Shown here: positions 22,251-35,279 of the stretch, in pieces
Numbering within the stretch: the stretch's first letter is position 1
Layout of the letters: each line of letters begins with the position of its first letter
NCBI RefSeq assembly: GCF_963169125.1
Contig: NC_084802.1
Coordinates: forward strand, 113,402,903 to 113,466,902
Origin: Humulus lupulus
Taxonomy: Eukaryota; Streptophyta; Magnoliopsida; Rosales; Cannabaceae
Direction: 5' to 3'
DNA length: 64,000 bases
The notes under the pieces: generated by a model
Told to the model about the DNA's origin: nothing
Database searches by the model: none
Seen by the model: the letters and a program-made list of their open reading frames with translations, nothing else
Made by a program: the position numbers and the translations under genes

Positions 22251-24712
22251 TGTAACACCCTACTTCCTTAGAGCCGTTACTAAGTGAGTTTTTAAAAGAA
22301 ACTTTGTGCAGTGAACTCGCTAACCGAGGATTTTAAAACAAAAGTGTGACTAAGCAAAAGTTAAGGCTGTAATCTTTGAAAATGTGTTGCTTCATTGAAA
22401 ACTTCTAGTATTAAACATTTGGGATCCCAAAATAAGGTTTGAAAACTGTTTACAACCTAAAATAAGTTTACAATTGCTTAATTAATAAAATCTCGGATTA
22501 TTACAGCCATTTCTCAAATAAACCCCCAACCAAAGTAGTCGGGCAGGCCAAACATGTACGCGTCGCTTCATGCTCTCCGTACTCATGGCTGGTTGACTCA
22601 ATCATTGCCCTTACCTGCAACGCAGAGCACCCGTGAGCCGAAGCCCAGCAAGAAAACTCATACAGAATATAACATATGCATAGAATATAGCTGACATATA
22701 ATCCGCTGATAAATAGGAAAACCATCAGACTGGACAAGCACGGCCATGCCGCCCCAGAGGCCTTACCAAAGCCTGGGGTCTCGGTCCTTACCGTAAGGAT
22801 AACTCATGTATCCCTTGGTTCCCACCCTGGTTATAAGCATCCCATGTGCTAAGTGCTACTTCCGGCCCCAAGGCCGTTCTCGGCCTCTACCGTTCTCGGC
22901 TCCATTGCCGTTCTCGGCTCCTTGCCATTTCATTCAACTATAATCACAGATAGTCTACTCAAATAACATTTGAACATATATCAATTCAATCAAGTTTGTA
23001 CCCTAACATGTAAAGCAATATAGGGCCGTGCCCTGCAATCATCTTAGCATGCAATATAGGGCCGAGCCCTGCAATCACATCATGGGCCCATGCCCTGTCT
23101 TACGGGTGCTATAGTTTTCTTACCTGTCAATTTGATAGCTTTCAACACTTGACTCCTTGAGCACGATCCCACTCGAGCCTTAGCGCACACCTAAACACAG
23201 CCATAGGTCAAAGTCAACATCGAACCCGAAGTTCGAAAACCTAGCCTCGGGACCAATCCTGAGCCCCCGGGAAGTCCTAGATCCCCAAAACAAAGTGATG
23301 GAATCGAGCCCTGAACCCTAGGTCAAAATCCCTCAACAAAAGCCCAAAAATCCCTTTCTGTGAACAGTGCAGCGCTACAGCGCTCTAAAGAGGGCGCTGT
23401 AGCGCTACAAGCAGAACCACACCCCCCATAAATAGGGCCTAGCGCTACAGCGCCCACTAACTAGCGCTGTAGCGCTAGTTGCAGCCAGGCAAACCCCAAC
23501 TTCTTTTTCTGCGATTTCTTTGAGCCAATCTCAACCCAAACTTCCCCAAATCTTTACCAAACTCAAAATCAAGCTTATAAACACTCTCCACTCATACCAA
23601 GCATCCCCGAATCTCAAAACCCAAGCTCAATCAACCCAAATCTCAAAATTCACCATGATCAACCCTAAACCCAGAAATTCAGTCAAACAACAAAGTTAAC
23701 GGCTTAGAATTCATACCGTTGATGCAATTTCGACCTTGATTCACTTCCTAGACCTTCATAGCTTGCTCTTCCTCAAAGCTTGCTCAGAAATTCCCTAAAG
23801 TTCCCATCAACTCAGCTCAAAACACAGCTCAAACCAGCCAAACCCTTAAAACTGAAAACTCTTAGAACTTACCTCAAAAGTTGATGTGTTCTTGCTAATC
23901 CTTGCCAAATCTTCAAGTATAACCTTAAGATCCTTGATGCTCAGCCTATCCTAGCTTTCCACTGAGCTTTGCCCCAAGAAATTTGAGGAGAAATGGTGCT
24001 AGAATCCTCAAACCGCCCATTTTGGAAAACCCTCTGTTTTTCTCTCTTTCTTTTCTTCCTTTTTCTTTCTTTTCCACAGCCATTCACTCTCTCTACCAAT
24101 CCCACTAAGCATATAAAGCCTCATAAATCAATCTCTAAAAGCCAATTGACCAAAATGCCCTCCCTATTAATTCCAAACCCTTTTTGTCCAAGTAGGGCCA
24201 TTTTAGTCATTTTACCCAATTCCCGCTAATCCTCAAGTGTCTCTAATATTTTCTCGTTGCTTTCCAACACCTGATAAATCACCAAATAAGTATTCCCCAT
24301 CATCAAAATTAATCTCAATCTATTCTCTAAATTCCTGCTTATACCCCCAGGCTCGCCCCGAGCCGGGTATAAATTCCCGCCATGACTTTTCCGCTAACCT
24401 GCTCTCTGGGATCGTCTCGAGTCACAAATCACGGATACACCCACATACCACTGTGGTCTCAACAATCATCACATATCAATACAGTTATGCCCAAAATGGC
24501 CAAAATTACAATTATGCCCTTCTAACACAATCAGGGCCTATATGCATACTAATACACATAGTCATGCATCTCAAATAGTCAAATAGTAATAAAACACGCT
24601 TTAGATCATAACCATGCATTTAACTCATAAAAATCACACATAAATCCCAACATGCCCTCCTGGCACACTAATCAAGGCCCTTAAGCCTTATTAGCGATTT
24701 TGGGTCGTTACA
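22251..24712 (-). mobile_element. Solo LTR S1 (2462 bp)
   Basis: A complete chromovirus LTR (TGTAACACCC...GGGTCGTTACA on the plus strand) flanked by a perfect ACTTT duplication (22246-22250 and 24713-24717). The Tat 3' LTR near 57217 shows the empty site. No internal region, so a full element was lost by LTR-LTR recombination. Closely related to the LTRs of the non-autonomous element at 35701. A palindromic AGCGCTACAGCGCT island lies at 23372-23480. Confidence 0.95.
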
Positions 24713-25008
24713 ACTTTTTTCCTTTGGAATTTCTAAACTTGAGAATTCTAAGAGAGAATCAGAGTGTTTTTATCCGCCATACTTGTATTCATCCTGAAAC
24801 TGGTGAAACTCGTGAACCCTAGTTCATTGATCACAGTTCTTGGGATTTTACATCAATAAGAACACTAAGTGGACGTAGGTTATTACCATTTACTGGGGCC
24901 GAACCACTATAAATCTTTTTGTGTCGCTTATCTTTCCGTCTTGATTTCATCTCATTTCTATTGTTATGTTTGACTCCGTGTCGTTGACCAATTCAAGAGT
25001 CAATATTT

Positions 25009-25026
25009 TGGTGCTTTCGTTGAGAG
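25009..25026 (+). other. Tat primer-binding site
   Basis: TGGTGCTTTCGTTGAGAG, 6 nt after the GTCA terminus of the 5' LTR. It begins TGG like other primer sites but is not the methionine type; I do not name the tRNA. Confidence 0.6.
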
Positions 25027-25054
25027 CGAAACTCAAGACCTCCAAAAAGACCAA

Positions 25055-27394
25055 ATGGCAAAAACGACTAGAAAGACTGGACAAACCTCTGGTGCCGCAC
25101 CAACCCAGCCTCCTCCACAAAATGTGGCTGAGGATGAGCCACAAGTGGAGTTTGAAGAGGAGGGAATGGATTCTGAAACCTTGATGACAATACTGATTGT
25201 GTTGCAAGGGGAGTTAGCAAATCTGATGGCTAATCAGGAAAATGTGGTCGAAATAATGGCATCGCAGCAAAGAGAAATTGATAGGCAATGCCAAGAATTG
25301 AATGAGCGGTAGGACGATATGGACCGCCGACAGAGGGACGCCACTGCCCCTTTGGAGGCAGCCATTCAGTTGGCCTGAGGACAGCCTGCACCAGCCTCCG
25401 AACCGGATCAGCCACCTAATACGCCACTTCAGCAAGATCCACATTCAGATCATCCTCAACATCACCACACTCTGCCTCAACCGACAAACCCTCAGAGGCC
25501 AAAGCAACCCCCTGCTGCTCAACATGATAGGCCATTTCAGGATCCTAAGCAGCAGCCAGCTTCTCACGCTAGTCGAGGCAATCCCCAATAGCAAAGGCAG
25601 AATAGGGCTAGGCAGCCTCCTCGAAGCCCTAGGTGCCAGACTAATTAGGAGCCAAACCCATCGAGCAGGGGACAACGTCCTTCTGTTGGAAAAAGGCAGG
25701 TTGAATCAGGCTCTGCAGTCAGGGGCCCCCCACGACATAATAATGCCCGGGGACCTACTGACCAACGCAGGCCTCCACTTTACGGTTGAGACATACCATC
25801 GAGAGGTGGGGGAAACAGTGAGATCAGCAGGTCGCACCATAGCCGGTCACACTTTAGAGATGGCCATGACTATAATGAGGCGGATTCCGGCAGAGGAAAT
25901 GCTGGTCGAAGGCAAAGAGAGGGGTGGAGTGCTGGGGGGTTGCCTAGGCAACCTAACATCTTTGATCGACTTGGCGCTAGCGAACAAAGGCGTAGGGATG
26001 AGGATTCAAGGGATGTTCTCAATGACAGACGAGAAAGACACGACGAGTATACCCCTCCAGCACCAGTCACCCCAATAATACCAGACGTTGTACAGGCTTA
26101 GCTCGATGCATTGAATCAGGTCGTCCAGTCGCTAGTGGGGAGCCGGACATCCCACATTGAATACGACCGGAGAAGAGGCACTCCGTTTGTACAATGAATA
26201 GCAATGGTCGAGACTCCAAGCAAATTTAAGATGCCAGTCTTGCTCAACTTCACAGGATTAGAAGACCCAGTATCTCGCGTAAATAAATTCGAGATACAAA
26301 TGGATATCCAGAAGTTGTCAGAAGACGCTTGATGCAGAATCTTTCCAGCCACCTTGTCCGATACTACTGAGGAGTGGTTTTTCAAATTCCCTTTTGCCAG
26401 CATAGTGTCTTGGGAAATGTTCGTGTAGGAGTTTTACGGATAATTTTACGCTAGTCGTGTACATTCTACAGAGGCTAACGAACTGGTCGAGATACGCCAG
26501 ACGGAGGGAGAAACCCTGAAGGGGTATGTCCAACGTTTTATGCGAGCCACTGCTGGGGCTAAGACAGTTGGTGATGAAGGGAAGATGATGACACTTACTG
26601 CTGGAGTACGACGCCATTCATCCCTCTGGAACAGTTTGCGGAAGAATGGGGTAAAGAGCACCCAAGAATTTCTGGACCGAGCGGACTGGTACATCAAGCT
26701 CGAAGAAGCCATTGCCAACGAAGGGAAGGCGCTTGCAGACGACCAGGGGCCAAAAGAATATCCCACCAAAGCTGCTAGTGTGTTTGGGAAACCCAATGGC
26801 AACGACAAAAATAATGGGAAAACGGAGGAAATAGGGCAAACCACAAGCCACCAATATCTGAGAACAAGCGCCCTAAAAGTAACAGATACGAGCCGAGGTT
26901 CACCAATTACACGACCCTATTCGATAGCAGAGCAGAAGTGTACCGGGCCACTAACACCATTGTTCCCTTCAGGCGACCAGCCCCAATCAGAAAATATATC
27001 TCTAGGAGAGATACAACCAAGTTCTGTCGTTTTCATAACGACTATGGTCATGAAACCAACGAATGCAACCAGCTTAAAGATGAGATTGAGTTCCTTATCA
27101 GACAAGGACACCTGAGAAGATATATACGAGCCCCTGGATGTTCTCAATGAGAGGCTCAAGGAGGCAACGAGCAGGCACCTGTACGCCAACGCTCGCCCCC
27201 TTTACAGCCAGCTCCAGTTGTTGGTACATTGCTAACCATTTGTGGTGGCCCACACCTGGCAAGAGATAGTGGGAAGGCAAGGGAAAGGTATGCTCGAACC
27301 TTACGTCACGGCCAGGATGTTGAAATGCTGAATGTAGAGGAACGAACTCCCAAAAAAGCTCGAACAGTGGAAGAACCGATAACTTTCTCTAAGC
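25055..27394 (+). pseudogene. Tat gag remnant
   Basis: Starts at ATG 25055 (MAKTTRKTGQ). The first 85 codons are open; the same frame then continues through about ten stops, with a proline/glutamine-rich stretch and an arginine-rich stretch. The capsid-like domain is around 26210-26800 (TPSKFKMPVLLNFTG, EEWFFKF, ETLKGYVQRFMRAT). A frameshift near 26840 moves reading to the next frame, which holds the C-terminal zinc-type motif CRFHNDYGHETNEC (about 27022-27063) followed by QLKDEIEFLIRQGHLRRY, a Tat gag signature. Another frame change precedes protease. Not functional. Confidence 0.85.
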
Positions 27395-27736
27395 TTGACG
27401 CTCAGCATGTCTGATTCCCCCATAGATGTCCAGATCGCTAATATGATGGTTAAGCGAGTATTGGTGGATATAGGGAGCTTAGTGAATATTCTGTATAAAT
27501 TTTTGCTGGAAAGAATGAAGTTATCAGTGCAAGATTTGGAGACATGCAACCAAACCATTTATGATTTTTTCGGCGAAGGGCTCGCGCCAACATGGTCAAT
27601 CAGGCTTCCAGTCACGGTAGGAACTGCACCAGCAAACAGGACATTATTCACTACTTTTATTGTAGTTGATTGTCCTTCTGCATATAATGCTGTGATTGGG
27701 AGGCCAATTCTAGTCGACCTACGAGTCATTACCTGA
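27395..27736 (+). pseudogene. Tat aspartic protease remnant
   Basis: Retropepsin-like domain: VKRVLVDIGSLVNILY carries the active-site position, but reads DIGS where DTGS is usual, so a catalytic-loop residue is changed. YNAVIGRPIL near the end is the second hallmark. A stop follows at 27734; downstream pol linker sequence to about 28250 has several further stops. Confidence 0.85.
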
Positions 27737-28249
27737 GTCTAGCACCTAGTCATGAAGTTCCCAACCGACGCATGGGTAGGATACGTGTTGGGAAACCAAG
27801 GAGAAGCGCGGGAGTGTTACAATTCCTTGATCACCAAGGCAAAAAGGGGCGAATCGGGGGAAAATGGTGAGAAAAGGTTGCTAGTGGTAAACGAAGCACA
27901 TACCCAATCAGGTGAACAGGTCACCAAATAGGGTGTTGCCCAAAGTGAGGATAGGGATTTAGATCCTCGCTTTTAGGATTTTGAAGAAGATGTAGGACCA
28001 GTGGAGGACCTCGAGGAGGTCCAACTTGATGTGGCAGATCCGACCAGGGTTGTGAAAGTCGGTAAAAACTTAGAGACAACAACAAAGCAAAAACTGGTGG
28101 AATTTTTAAAGGAGAACCAGGAGGTGTTTTCCTGATCGCATAAGGATATGTTGGGGCAGTTATAAGACATGTCTTGAATATAGATAAAAAATTTCCACCA
28201 GTACAACAAAAAGGAGGCTGCTCGACAAAGATAGATCAAAGGCGTTAAA

Positions 28250-28990
28250 AGAAGAAGTCGAGAAGCTAAAGGAGAATGGATTCATCAGGGTAGCGTTTTA
28301 TCCAACTTGGGTCTCTAATCCTGTACTGGTTCCTAAGCTGAATGGCAAGTGGAGGACGTGCATGGATTTCACAAACCTCAATAAAGCATACTCGAAGGAT
28401 TGTTTCCCACTCCCAAGGATTGACCAGCTGGTTGATGCCGCATCAGGGCATGAGATCTTATCATTCATGGATGCATACTCTAGATACAATCAGATCAGTA
28501 TGCACCCACCTGATGAGGATCACACTAGCTTTCAAACTGATACAGGGCTTTACTGTTACAATGTAATGCCTTTCGGTTTGAAAAATGCTGGTTCGACTTA
28601 CCAGCGACTGGTCAACCACATGTTCAAATAGCTGATCGGTGTTAACATGGAGGTATATGTTGATGACATGTTGGTCAAGTCAAAGAGGGCAAGAGAACAC
28701 ATTGGGGACCTGGGAGAATGCTTAAACGTCTTGAACAAATATCAGATGAAGCTAAATCCCCTCAAGTGTTCATTCGGAGTTGGATTGGGAAAACTTTTGG
28801 GATTCGTAGTAAACTCGCAAGGTATCGAAGCTAATCCCAACAAAATCAAGGCCCTGATCAAGATGAAGTCGCCTGCCAAAATTAAAGATGTTCAAAGTCT
28901 AACCGAAAGGATTGCCAATTTGAGTAGATTCATTTCAAAATCAAAGGACAAGTTCTTTCCATTTTTTAATCTACTCAAGGGAAACAAGAA
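28250..28990 (+). pseudogene. Tat reverse transcriptase remnant
   Basis: RT in two pieces of one reading. 28362-28631 holds MDFTNLNKAYSKDCFPLPRI, FMDAYSRYNQISM and the NVMPFGLKNAGSTYQRLV block; a stop at 28628 separates it from 28647 onward with the YVDD catalytic box (28656-28667), MLVKSKRA and LNPLKCSFGV. Wording is typical of Tat/Athila-type RT. Upstream (28250-28360) the N-terminal block WVSNPVLVPKLNGKWR is present with frame damage before it. Confidence 0.9.
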
Positions 28991-29460
28991 GTTTGAGTTG
29001 ACGGAAGAGTGCGAGCATGCTTTCCGGGAATTAAAGTCTCATATGTCGCAACCACCGATCTTATCCAAGCCGATCGAAATGAAACTTTATTCATCTACTT
29101 GGCAGTCACTGAGTCTGCTGCTAGCGCTGTCCTGATCAGAGAGGATGAACATGTTCAAAAAGTTGTGGATTATATAAGCAAGAGGCTAATAGGGGCAGAG
29201 TTGCGGTATCCGCCCATTGAGAAATTAGCTTATTGTTTGATTTTGGCCTCCAGAAAGTTGCGACCATACTTCCAAGCTGATCCCATCGTGGTAGTCACCG
29301 TCCAGCCACTACGGCAAGTTCTGCAAAAACCAGAAGCCGCCGATTATTGAAATGGGCAGTCAAACTTGGGCAGTTTGATATTTCTTATTCACCACGAGCA
29401 TCTGTGAAGGGACAAGGCTCTAGCAGACTTTGTTGCAGAATTCACTAGAACCCAGGATAC
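28991..29460 (+). pseudogene. Tat RNase H, first copy
   Basis: Retroviral-type RNase H following RT. The segment FRELKSHMSQPPILSKPI ends one frame; LAVTESAASAVLIRED, KVVDYISKRLIGAELRYPP and KLAYCLILASRKLRPYF continue in another from about 29090. The usual first catalytic Asp (YLAVSD-type) is not conserved, as is common in Tat elements that carry a second RNase H. A stop closes the frame at 29348, then about 110 bp of linker follows. Confidence 0.85.
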
Positions 29461-29499
29461 CGAGCCAATAGAAGAGCCTGAACTACAAAGTCAAGCTCC

Positions 29500-29910
29500 T
29501 TCCTGGAAACTATTCGTAGATGGCTCTTCCAACGAGCACAATGCCAGAGTAGGTTTGATCTTAGTCACACCCGAAGGACATCGATTCCATTGTGCAATCA
29601 GATTTGACTTCACAGCGTCCAATAACGAAGCTGAATACGAAGCTCTGCTCGTAGGACTAAGGTTAGCCAAGGACATGGATATAAAGTTGCTTGAGATCTA
29701 CAATGACTCTCGGATAGTGGTTAATAAAATTATTGGAGAACATTAAGCCTGGGGTCTTAAGATGGTTTCTTATTTGAACAAAGCAAAGGACTTATTGGCA
29801 CAGTTCGAAAAATATACTCTCTAGCAAGTACCTCGCGACCAGAACTCAAATGCCGATGCTTTGGCCAAGTTAGCAAGCGCGAAAGATGCTGACACCTTAA
29901 ACATAGTACC
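29500..29910 (+). pseudogene. Tat second (archaeal-type) RNase H
   Basis: A second, distinct RNase H domain between the first RNase H and integrase, the diagnostic Tat-lineage trait. The four acidic positions are visible: LFVDGSS, SNNEAEYEALLVGL, IYNDSRIVVN and, after a stop near 29746, NSNADALAKLA. The region 29508-29743 is open. All catalytic acids appear retained, but two stops split the domain. Confidence 0.9.
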
Positions 29911-31135
29911 AGTTGAGCATTTGTCCACACCAAGCATTCAAGCAGAAGAGTCTTCCCTGGTTATTGAAGCAACAGACACATGGATAATGTCCTTCATTGA
30001 ATACCTAGAGCAAGGAGTGCTGTCGGTGGATAGAAACAAAGCAAGAACCCTCTAGAAGCAGTCGGCTCGATTCATTCTGGTTAATGGAATTTTATACAGG
30101 AGAGGGTACTCGATGCCACTTTTAAGGTGTGTTTCAAATGAAAAGGCCAAGGAGCTAATGCGAGAAGTCCATGAAGGTTTTTGTGGAGATCATGCTAGGG
30201 GGCAGAGTTTATCAAAAAAGATTCTAAGGCAAGGATACTTATGGCCTACCATGAATGAGGACTCTATGGATTTTTTTCGGAAATGCGACAAGTGCCAAAG
30301 ATTCTACAAAATACCACGAGCAGCCCCTAATGAGCTCAAACAGATTCAAAGCCCATGGCCATTCGTAGTGTGGGGGATAGATCTGATTGGGTCTTTACCA
30401 ACAGGAAAAGGCAATGTCAAGTATGCAGTAGTTGCTGTTGACTACTTTACAAAGTGGGCTGAAGCTGAACCACTTGCAACAATAACGACCAAGAAGGTGC
30501 TAGATTTTTTAGTGAAGAACATCGTGTGTCGGTATGAGTTGCCAAGAAAGATTGTCTTAGATAATGGCACATAATTTGACAGTGATTTATTCATAGATTT
30601 TTGCGAGAGGCACGAGATTCTCAAGATTTTTTCTTCAGTAGCTCATCCGCAAGAAAATGGATAGGTTGAAGCTGTCAACCAAACCTTAAAAGATACCCTG
30701 AAGAAAAGGCTTGGAGAAGCGAAGGGGGCATGGCCAGAACAACTACCAGATGTGCTTTGGTCGTATAGAACGTCTCATCGAACAGCAACGGGCCATACTC
30801 CATTTTCTTTTGCCTATTAATATGAAGCCATGTTTCCTGTTGAATTAGACCCACCATCACATAGAAGGTTGGCATACGACTAGAGTGTTAATAGCCAGTT
30901 ATTGATGGAGTCTTTGGATTTGGTCGATGAAAGGCGCGAGCAAGCTCAACTCCGAGTAGCAGCTTACTAGCAAAAGGTTGCTCGGTCTTTCAACTCTAAA
31001 GTACGTGAAAAAAAATTTAACATGGGAGATTTGGTACTTCGAAGAGTTTTTCTTAACACCCTCGATCAAGCTGCTGGAGTCCTTGGACCTAACTGGGAGG
31101 GTCCGTATCCAATTGAAGCAGTCCTCCAACAGTTC
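29911..31135 (+). pseudogene. Tat integrase remnant
   Basis: 30113-30574 encodes the zinc-binding domain (EVHEGFCGDHARG, CDKCQRF) and core with GIDLIG (first Asp) and VLDNGT (second Asp). After a stop at 30572 the same reading continues with VAHPQENG (catalytic Glu), WPEQLPDVLWSYRTSHRTAT and the C-terminal basic region NMGDLVLRRV up to about 31130. Five or so stops break it. It would insert element cDNA into chromosomes. Confidence 0.88.
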
Positions 31136-31810
31136 TTTTTAAAGAATTGGCTTGTATTAATTTCACTTTTTACAAGTTTATGAACAAGGGTTAGTTAGTC
31201 ATATGACTAGTCGCTTATAGGTGTAAGATCAATTTTTGATCACTCGTATAGACACGATTGTCCATTTATTACTAGAAATAAAAGGAATTGTTTGCAGCCA
31301 GTTATTCTTGCCAATTATTGTATTTATTACAAATATGTGCTCATTACGTGTGTTGTTTTGCTATGTTATCATTTTTACAAGTATTTATTACGAGCAGTAA
31401 TGTTCGAACATGTCTTGGTCATGGCAAGTGACTGAGGACCTTATGCTCCTCAATCACTTGGGGGGCATATAAGGTACTAAGCAAGCAAAGCATATCAACA
31501 GGCATATGTAAACACACGAGCAAAATAAGGGAAAACATACTACGATACTTAGAGTATTTTTCAAAATTTTGTTTAAATTTTGTCAAATCAAAACAAAGTG
31601 TTATGCTAAGTTAGGTCATGCGAATAGATGTTATAATAAATTGCAAATATTATAATATAAGAGTAAAATGTTTTACACCGCGAGCAGTTGCTGCTCGGAT
31701 GTAATTACTAATTAAATGAAAAGCTGCCCTACGCAGTAAAAAATTGTCTTAACATCACGAAATGTGGTTCGTGTGTCCTAGATACAAATCAAAATAAATA
31801 AATAAAGTTA
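31136..31810 (+). other. Tat spacer between integrase and antisense gene
   Basis: AT-rich, non-coding, about 670 bp. It contains the hairpin at 31428-31457. It would serve as the shared 3' end region of the two convergent transcription units; no clear poly(A) signal can be assigned. Confidence 0.6.
31428..31457. other. Hairpin in the Tat spacer
   Basis: GTGACTGAGGA and TCCTCAATCAC pair over 11 bp with one G-U type mismatch around an 8 nt loop, followed by cttggggggcatataagg. Confidence 0.6.
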
Positions 31811-32425
31811 TTAAGTGGCAGGAAAAACTGGAGGATCTTGCTGGGGATGTTGGTCGACTGTGGTCTCAGCATCCTCTTCGATGCCTTCAATACCTGTCGC
31901 CAAAGAGATCTCAGGGGAGCCATGAGCTTTCTCCTCTTCTTCTAGGCGAGCAATGCACTTCGTCAACTCAGCCTGCTTCATATGTTCTGGTAAATAGTCA
32001 AAGTTCACCTCGGGGTTGCTTTTCCAGAACATATAAAAGCAGTTGAATGTCGCTCCCTTGAACCTCTCCAGGTTGCGAGCGTTGATTTCTTCGAGTAGTT
32101 TGATGCACTCTTCTTGCTCGGCAGTCTCTTTTCTGCTGATCACCAAGTCATCCTGGAGCTTGGAGGCCTCTTTGAATTTCGACACCGAAGCCTCCTTGTA
32201 CTTCTCTTTGGCCTCAGTAATTTTGACCAAAGTCTCCTGGTGCTACTTCAGCTCCTCCCCCAGCTTAGCAATTTTGTCCTCAGCCGCTCTCAGCTGCTCA
32301 GCATGTTTGGCCTTGGCCACCTTAAGCTCCTCGGTGAGTCTTTCCTCAACCGTCATAATCTCTTCAGCATGCTTGGCAACCATCTCCTCCGAACGGCGCC
32401 AACCAGTACTCATGGTCAAAACCCC

Positions 32426-32508
32426 CTTTGATCAGACAAAAAGTAAAACTGTTAGTGTGGATAAAAGGGCAAGATAGAAAACTAAAGCACAACAAAATGA
32501 TGACTTAC
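32426..32508 (-). other. Predicted intron, antisense gene
   Basis: On the minus strand an 83 nt AT-rich segment runs from GTAAGT (donor at 32503-32508) to an AG at 32426-32427. Coding sequence of coiled-coil type lies on both sides. Confidence 0.55.
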
Positions 32509-32829
32509 AATGAGTTCTTCATTCAGCTCGCGACTGAAGATTTGGTCGACCTTCATTGTAGAGACGTTGCTGAAGGCTTCCTGACTACGCCGGTGTCTCG
32601 ACAGTTTCTTCAGCCTCTCGTTGGTCGAGTTGTAAGTTGTGTTCAGGATAGCCTTGACCTGAGTCTTCCTTGATTGTGTAGGAGGACTTGGGTTGCGAGG
32701 AGCTGGAGGAGTCAAGTTGACGGGAGCTGGAGGAGGATTCGTGTCTTTGGAAGGTGTTGGTGCAGGAGGATCCTCAGTCCGGGCCTTTTTCTTAGAAGGG
32801 TCGCTACTATTTTCCCTGGGGTGTCGCCT

Positions 32830-35197
32830 TGTAGCGACCCAAATTTGCAAATGAGGCTTGGGGCCTTGATTAGAGTGCCTGGAGGGAAATAATTGATATA
32901 TTGTATTAATATGTGAATTTAATGAATATGTGATTACAAATGCATGTTTAGGTGATTAAATATGCATGTGGGCCCCATTTGGTTGTTAGGGGCATATTTG
33001 TAATTTTAGCCCGTTGGGGGCATAAATGTTATAGTTATGTGTATTGTGATTGATATCACGTGTGAGTGGTGATATAATTGTGGTGCACGGTTCGAGACAG
33101 TCCTAGAGAGCTGTTTAGCTAGAAAGTCACAATGGGGTTAAATACTCGGCTCGGGAGGAGCTTAGGGGTACTTTGGGAATATTATAAAGTGTTCAGGAAT
33201 TATTGAGTAGCGGTTAGTAATTCAGTAATGGTTTAGGTGTGTCGGGATTAAACGAGGATTTTTAGGTATAATCGAGGATTTAGCGGGTTATGTTAAAAGA
33301 CTAAATTGCCCTTGGTGGCATATGAGGACTTAAGTTAACTTAAGGGGCAATTGGGTCATTTTGGCAGCTGGTTATACTTAGTTAAGGGGCTGGGAGATAC
33401 TAGAACATTTTGTCAAAAGCAAAGGAAGGAAATAGGAAACAGAATTTCTCAACTCTCTCTCTCATATTCGGTTCCCTCTTTCCTCTCCTTGGTGGTTGAG
33501 AGCTTGAAGAGTCTTGAGGATTTTAGACTAAGAAATTGAAGGATTTTGCTTGCTGTGGGTAGGGGAATTATCTCAAGGGTGTGTTTAACACAGAGGTAAG
33601 GAATTCATCCCTGTTTTTCTTTAAGTTTCCAAGCATGTTTTTGAGAGTTTGAGAATGAAAGTTGAAAGCTGGATTTATGGCTTGTTATTGTGAGAATTCA
33701 ACTTGGGAATCAAAGGGTTTAGCTTGGAGTTGGAATTGGAGGAAGCTCAAGGTTGAATTCTTGTTTAAGGTAAGAATTCCATGCATTTATGAGGTTTATA
33801 TTCTGAAATGGTTTAAGTTTTCTGGTTTGTTGTTTAAGTTTGATAAAGTTTTAAACCACAAGGTGATTTATGGGTTTGATAGGGTATATGAGCTTGTTGC
33901 TGTTGTTTATGAGTTTCTATACTGTCTATTTGGGGTTTTGAGTTGATTTGGGGCTTGGGAGTACCTTGGGGTAGATTTGGAAGAGTTTTGGCTCGGGAAA
34001 AAGTTGGGGAAAAGCCCAGTTTTCTGGGTTCGCGTATGAGCGTCGCAGCCTTGTTTTTCCGCGCCGCGGCGCTAGGCTGAATCAGGGCATGGGACCATTC
34101 TGGGCGCTGCGACCCCTATAGGGTTGTGCCACGGCGCTAGTCCAATTTCTGGGCAGGGGAAAATTGTATTTTTAGGGTTTTGGCTTAGGGGGCTCGGGGG
34201 ACGCTTCCGCTACCTTGTGTGGGGAAACTGGAGGTCCCGACAGCACGAGATTGGCTCCGAGAGATGATTATGAATTGGTTAGTAATAAGAGTGCTATGTA
34301 TTTTTTGTGACTAGGTTTTCAACAAGGCTCGGGTTAGACGACCACTCTCGAGATTTCGGTGCTCAAGAAGCTCGGGACATAGGTAAGAAAACCTCTGTAT
34401 CCATAGAGCAGGGCGAGGCGCCATAGTTGTGTTGCAGGGCATGGCCCTATATGATTATGTACAGGGCATAACCCATTGATTATGTTAATATGTGTTTAAG
34501 CGTTTGATTAGTTATGCTTGTATGCATATATGTGAAAGAACGGCAAGGGCCGGGAATGACGAAGACCGAGAACGACGAAGGCCGAGAACGGCAAGGGGGC
34601 TGGGAGCAGCGTTTAGCACGCGGAGTGCGAGTTGCCAGGGTAAGACCCTAAAGGATACCTGGGATATCCTTACGGTGTAGACCGCGAACCCAGGGCCTGG
34701 TAAAGCACCTGGGACGACATGGTCGTATGTGTTTAGCCTGTTGGCGGACTTGTTGTATGTTGAGTGATTGATATGCATATGTTACCTATTTTTGTGGGGT
34801 TTTTCTTGCTGGGCTTCGGCTCACGGGTGCTCTATGGTGCAGGAAAGGGCAAGGGGAGGATCGACCAACCATGAGTACAGAGAGCGTGAGGTGACGCGTA
34901 CATGTCTAGTCTGCTTGGCTGCCACGGCCAAGGGCATTTTTTTTGGGAGATGCTTTGTTCTGAACCCTATTTTGTCGTGTAGTCGACTTTGAACATATTT
35001 TGAGTTGTAAATATTTATAAACAATATTTTGGGATCCCTAATGTAAGACACTTACAATTTTCAATGAATAATTACATTTTCAAATTATGTGATTTTAATA
35101 CAATTTAGTTACACTTATGAGCTAAATGCTTGATTAGCAAGTTAAATTCACCTTTTAAACTCACTTAGTAATAGCTCTAAGGTAGTAGGGCATTACA
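32830..35197 (+). mobile_element. Solo LTR S2 (2368 bp)
   Basis: Complete LTR TGTAGCGACCC...GGGCATTACA in the plus direction with no internal region. Flanks are CGCCT (32825-32829) and CGGCT (35198-35202), a 5 bp duplication with one mismatch. It interrupts the antisense gene between two halves of one exon. It contains the conserved splice-donor-like block near 34803-34850 (here ending gcaggaaagg), gccgagaacggcaag repeats (34540-34605) and a GC patch (34050-34140). Related to the LTR of element A. Confidence 0.9.
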
Positions 35198-35279
35198 CGG
35201 CTGCTCGCTTTCCTCCTGCTCGCAGGAGCCGTGGCATTGGGGTTGCTGTACAAGTCGAATGCTTCTTCAGAAGGCATGA

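Larger units (their letters stand above)
21939..25002 (+). repeat. Tat 5' LTR, split by solo LTR S1
   Basis: 21939-22250 and 24713-25002 align with 56910-57221 and 57217-57502. TATAAATA at 22213-22220 is the likely promoter. Confidence 0.9.

Noticed and set aside
25302..26078. 258-residue plus-strand open frame in the Tat gag region
   Set aside because: It is in a different frame from gag; the gag frame, though full of stops, carries the recognisable gag wording on both sides.
32043..32477. 144-residue plus-strand Ser/Leu-rich frame
   Set aside because: Opposite strand of the coiled-coil coding region of the Tat antisense gene.
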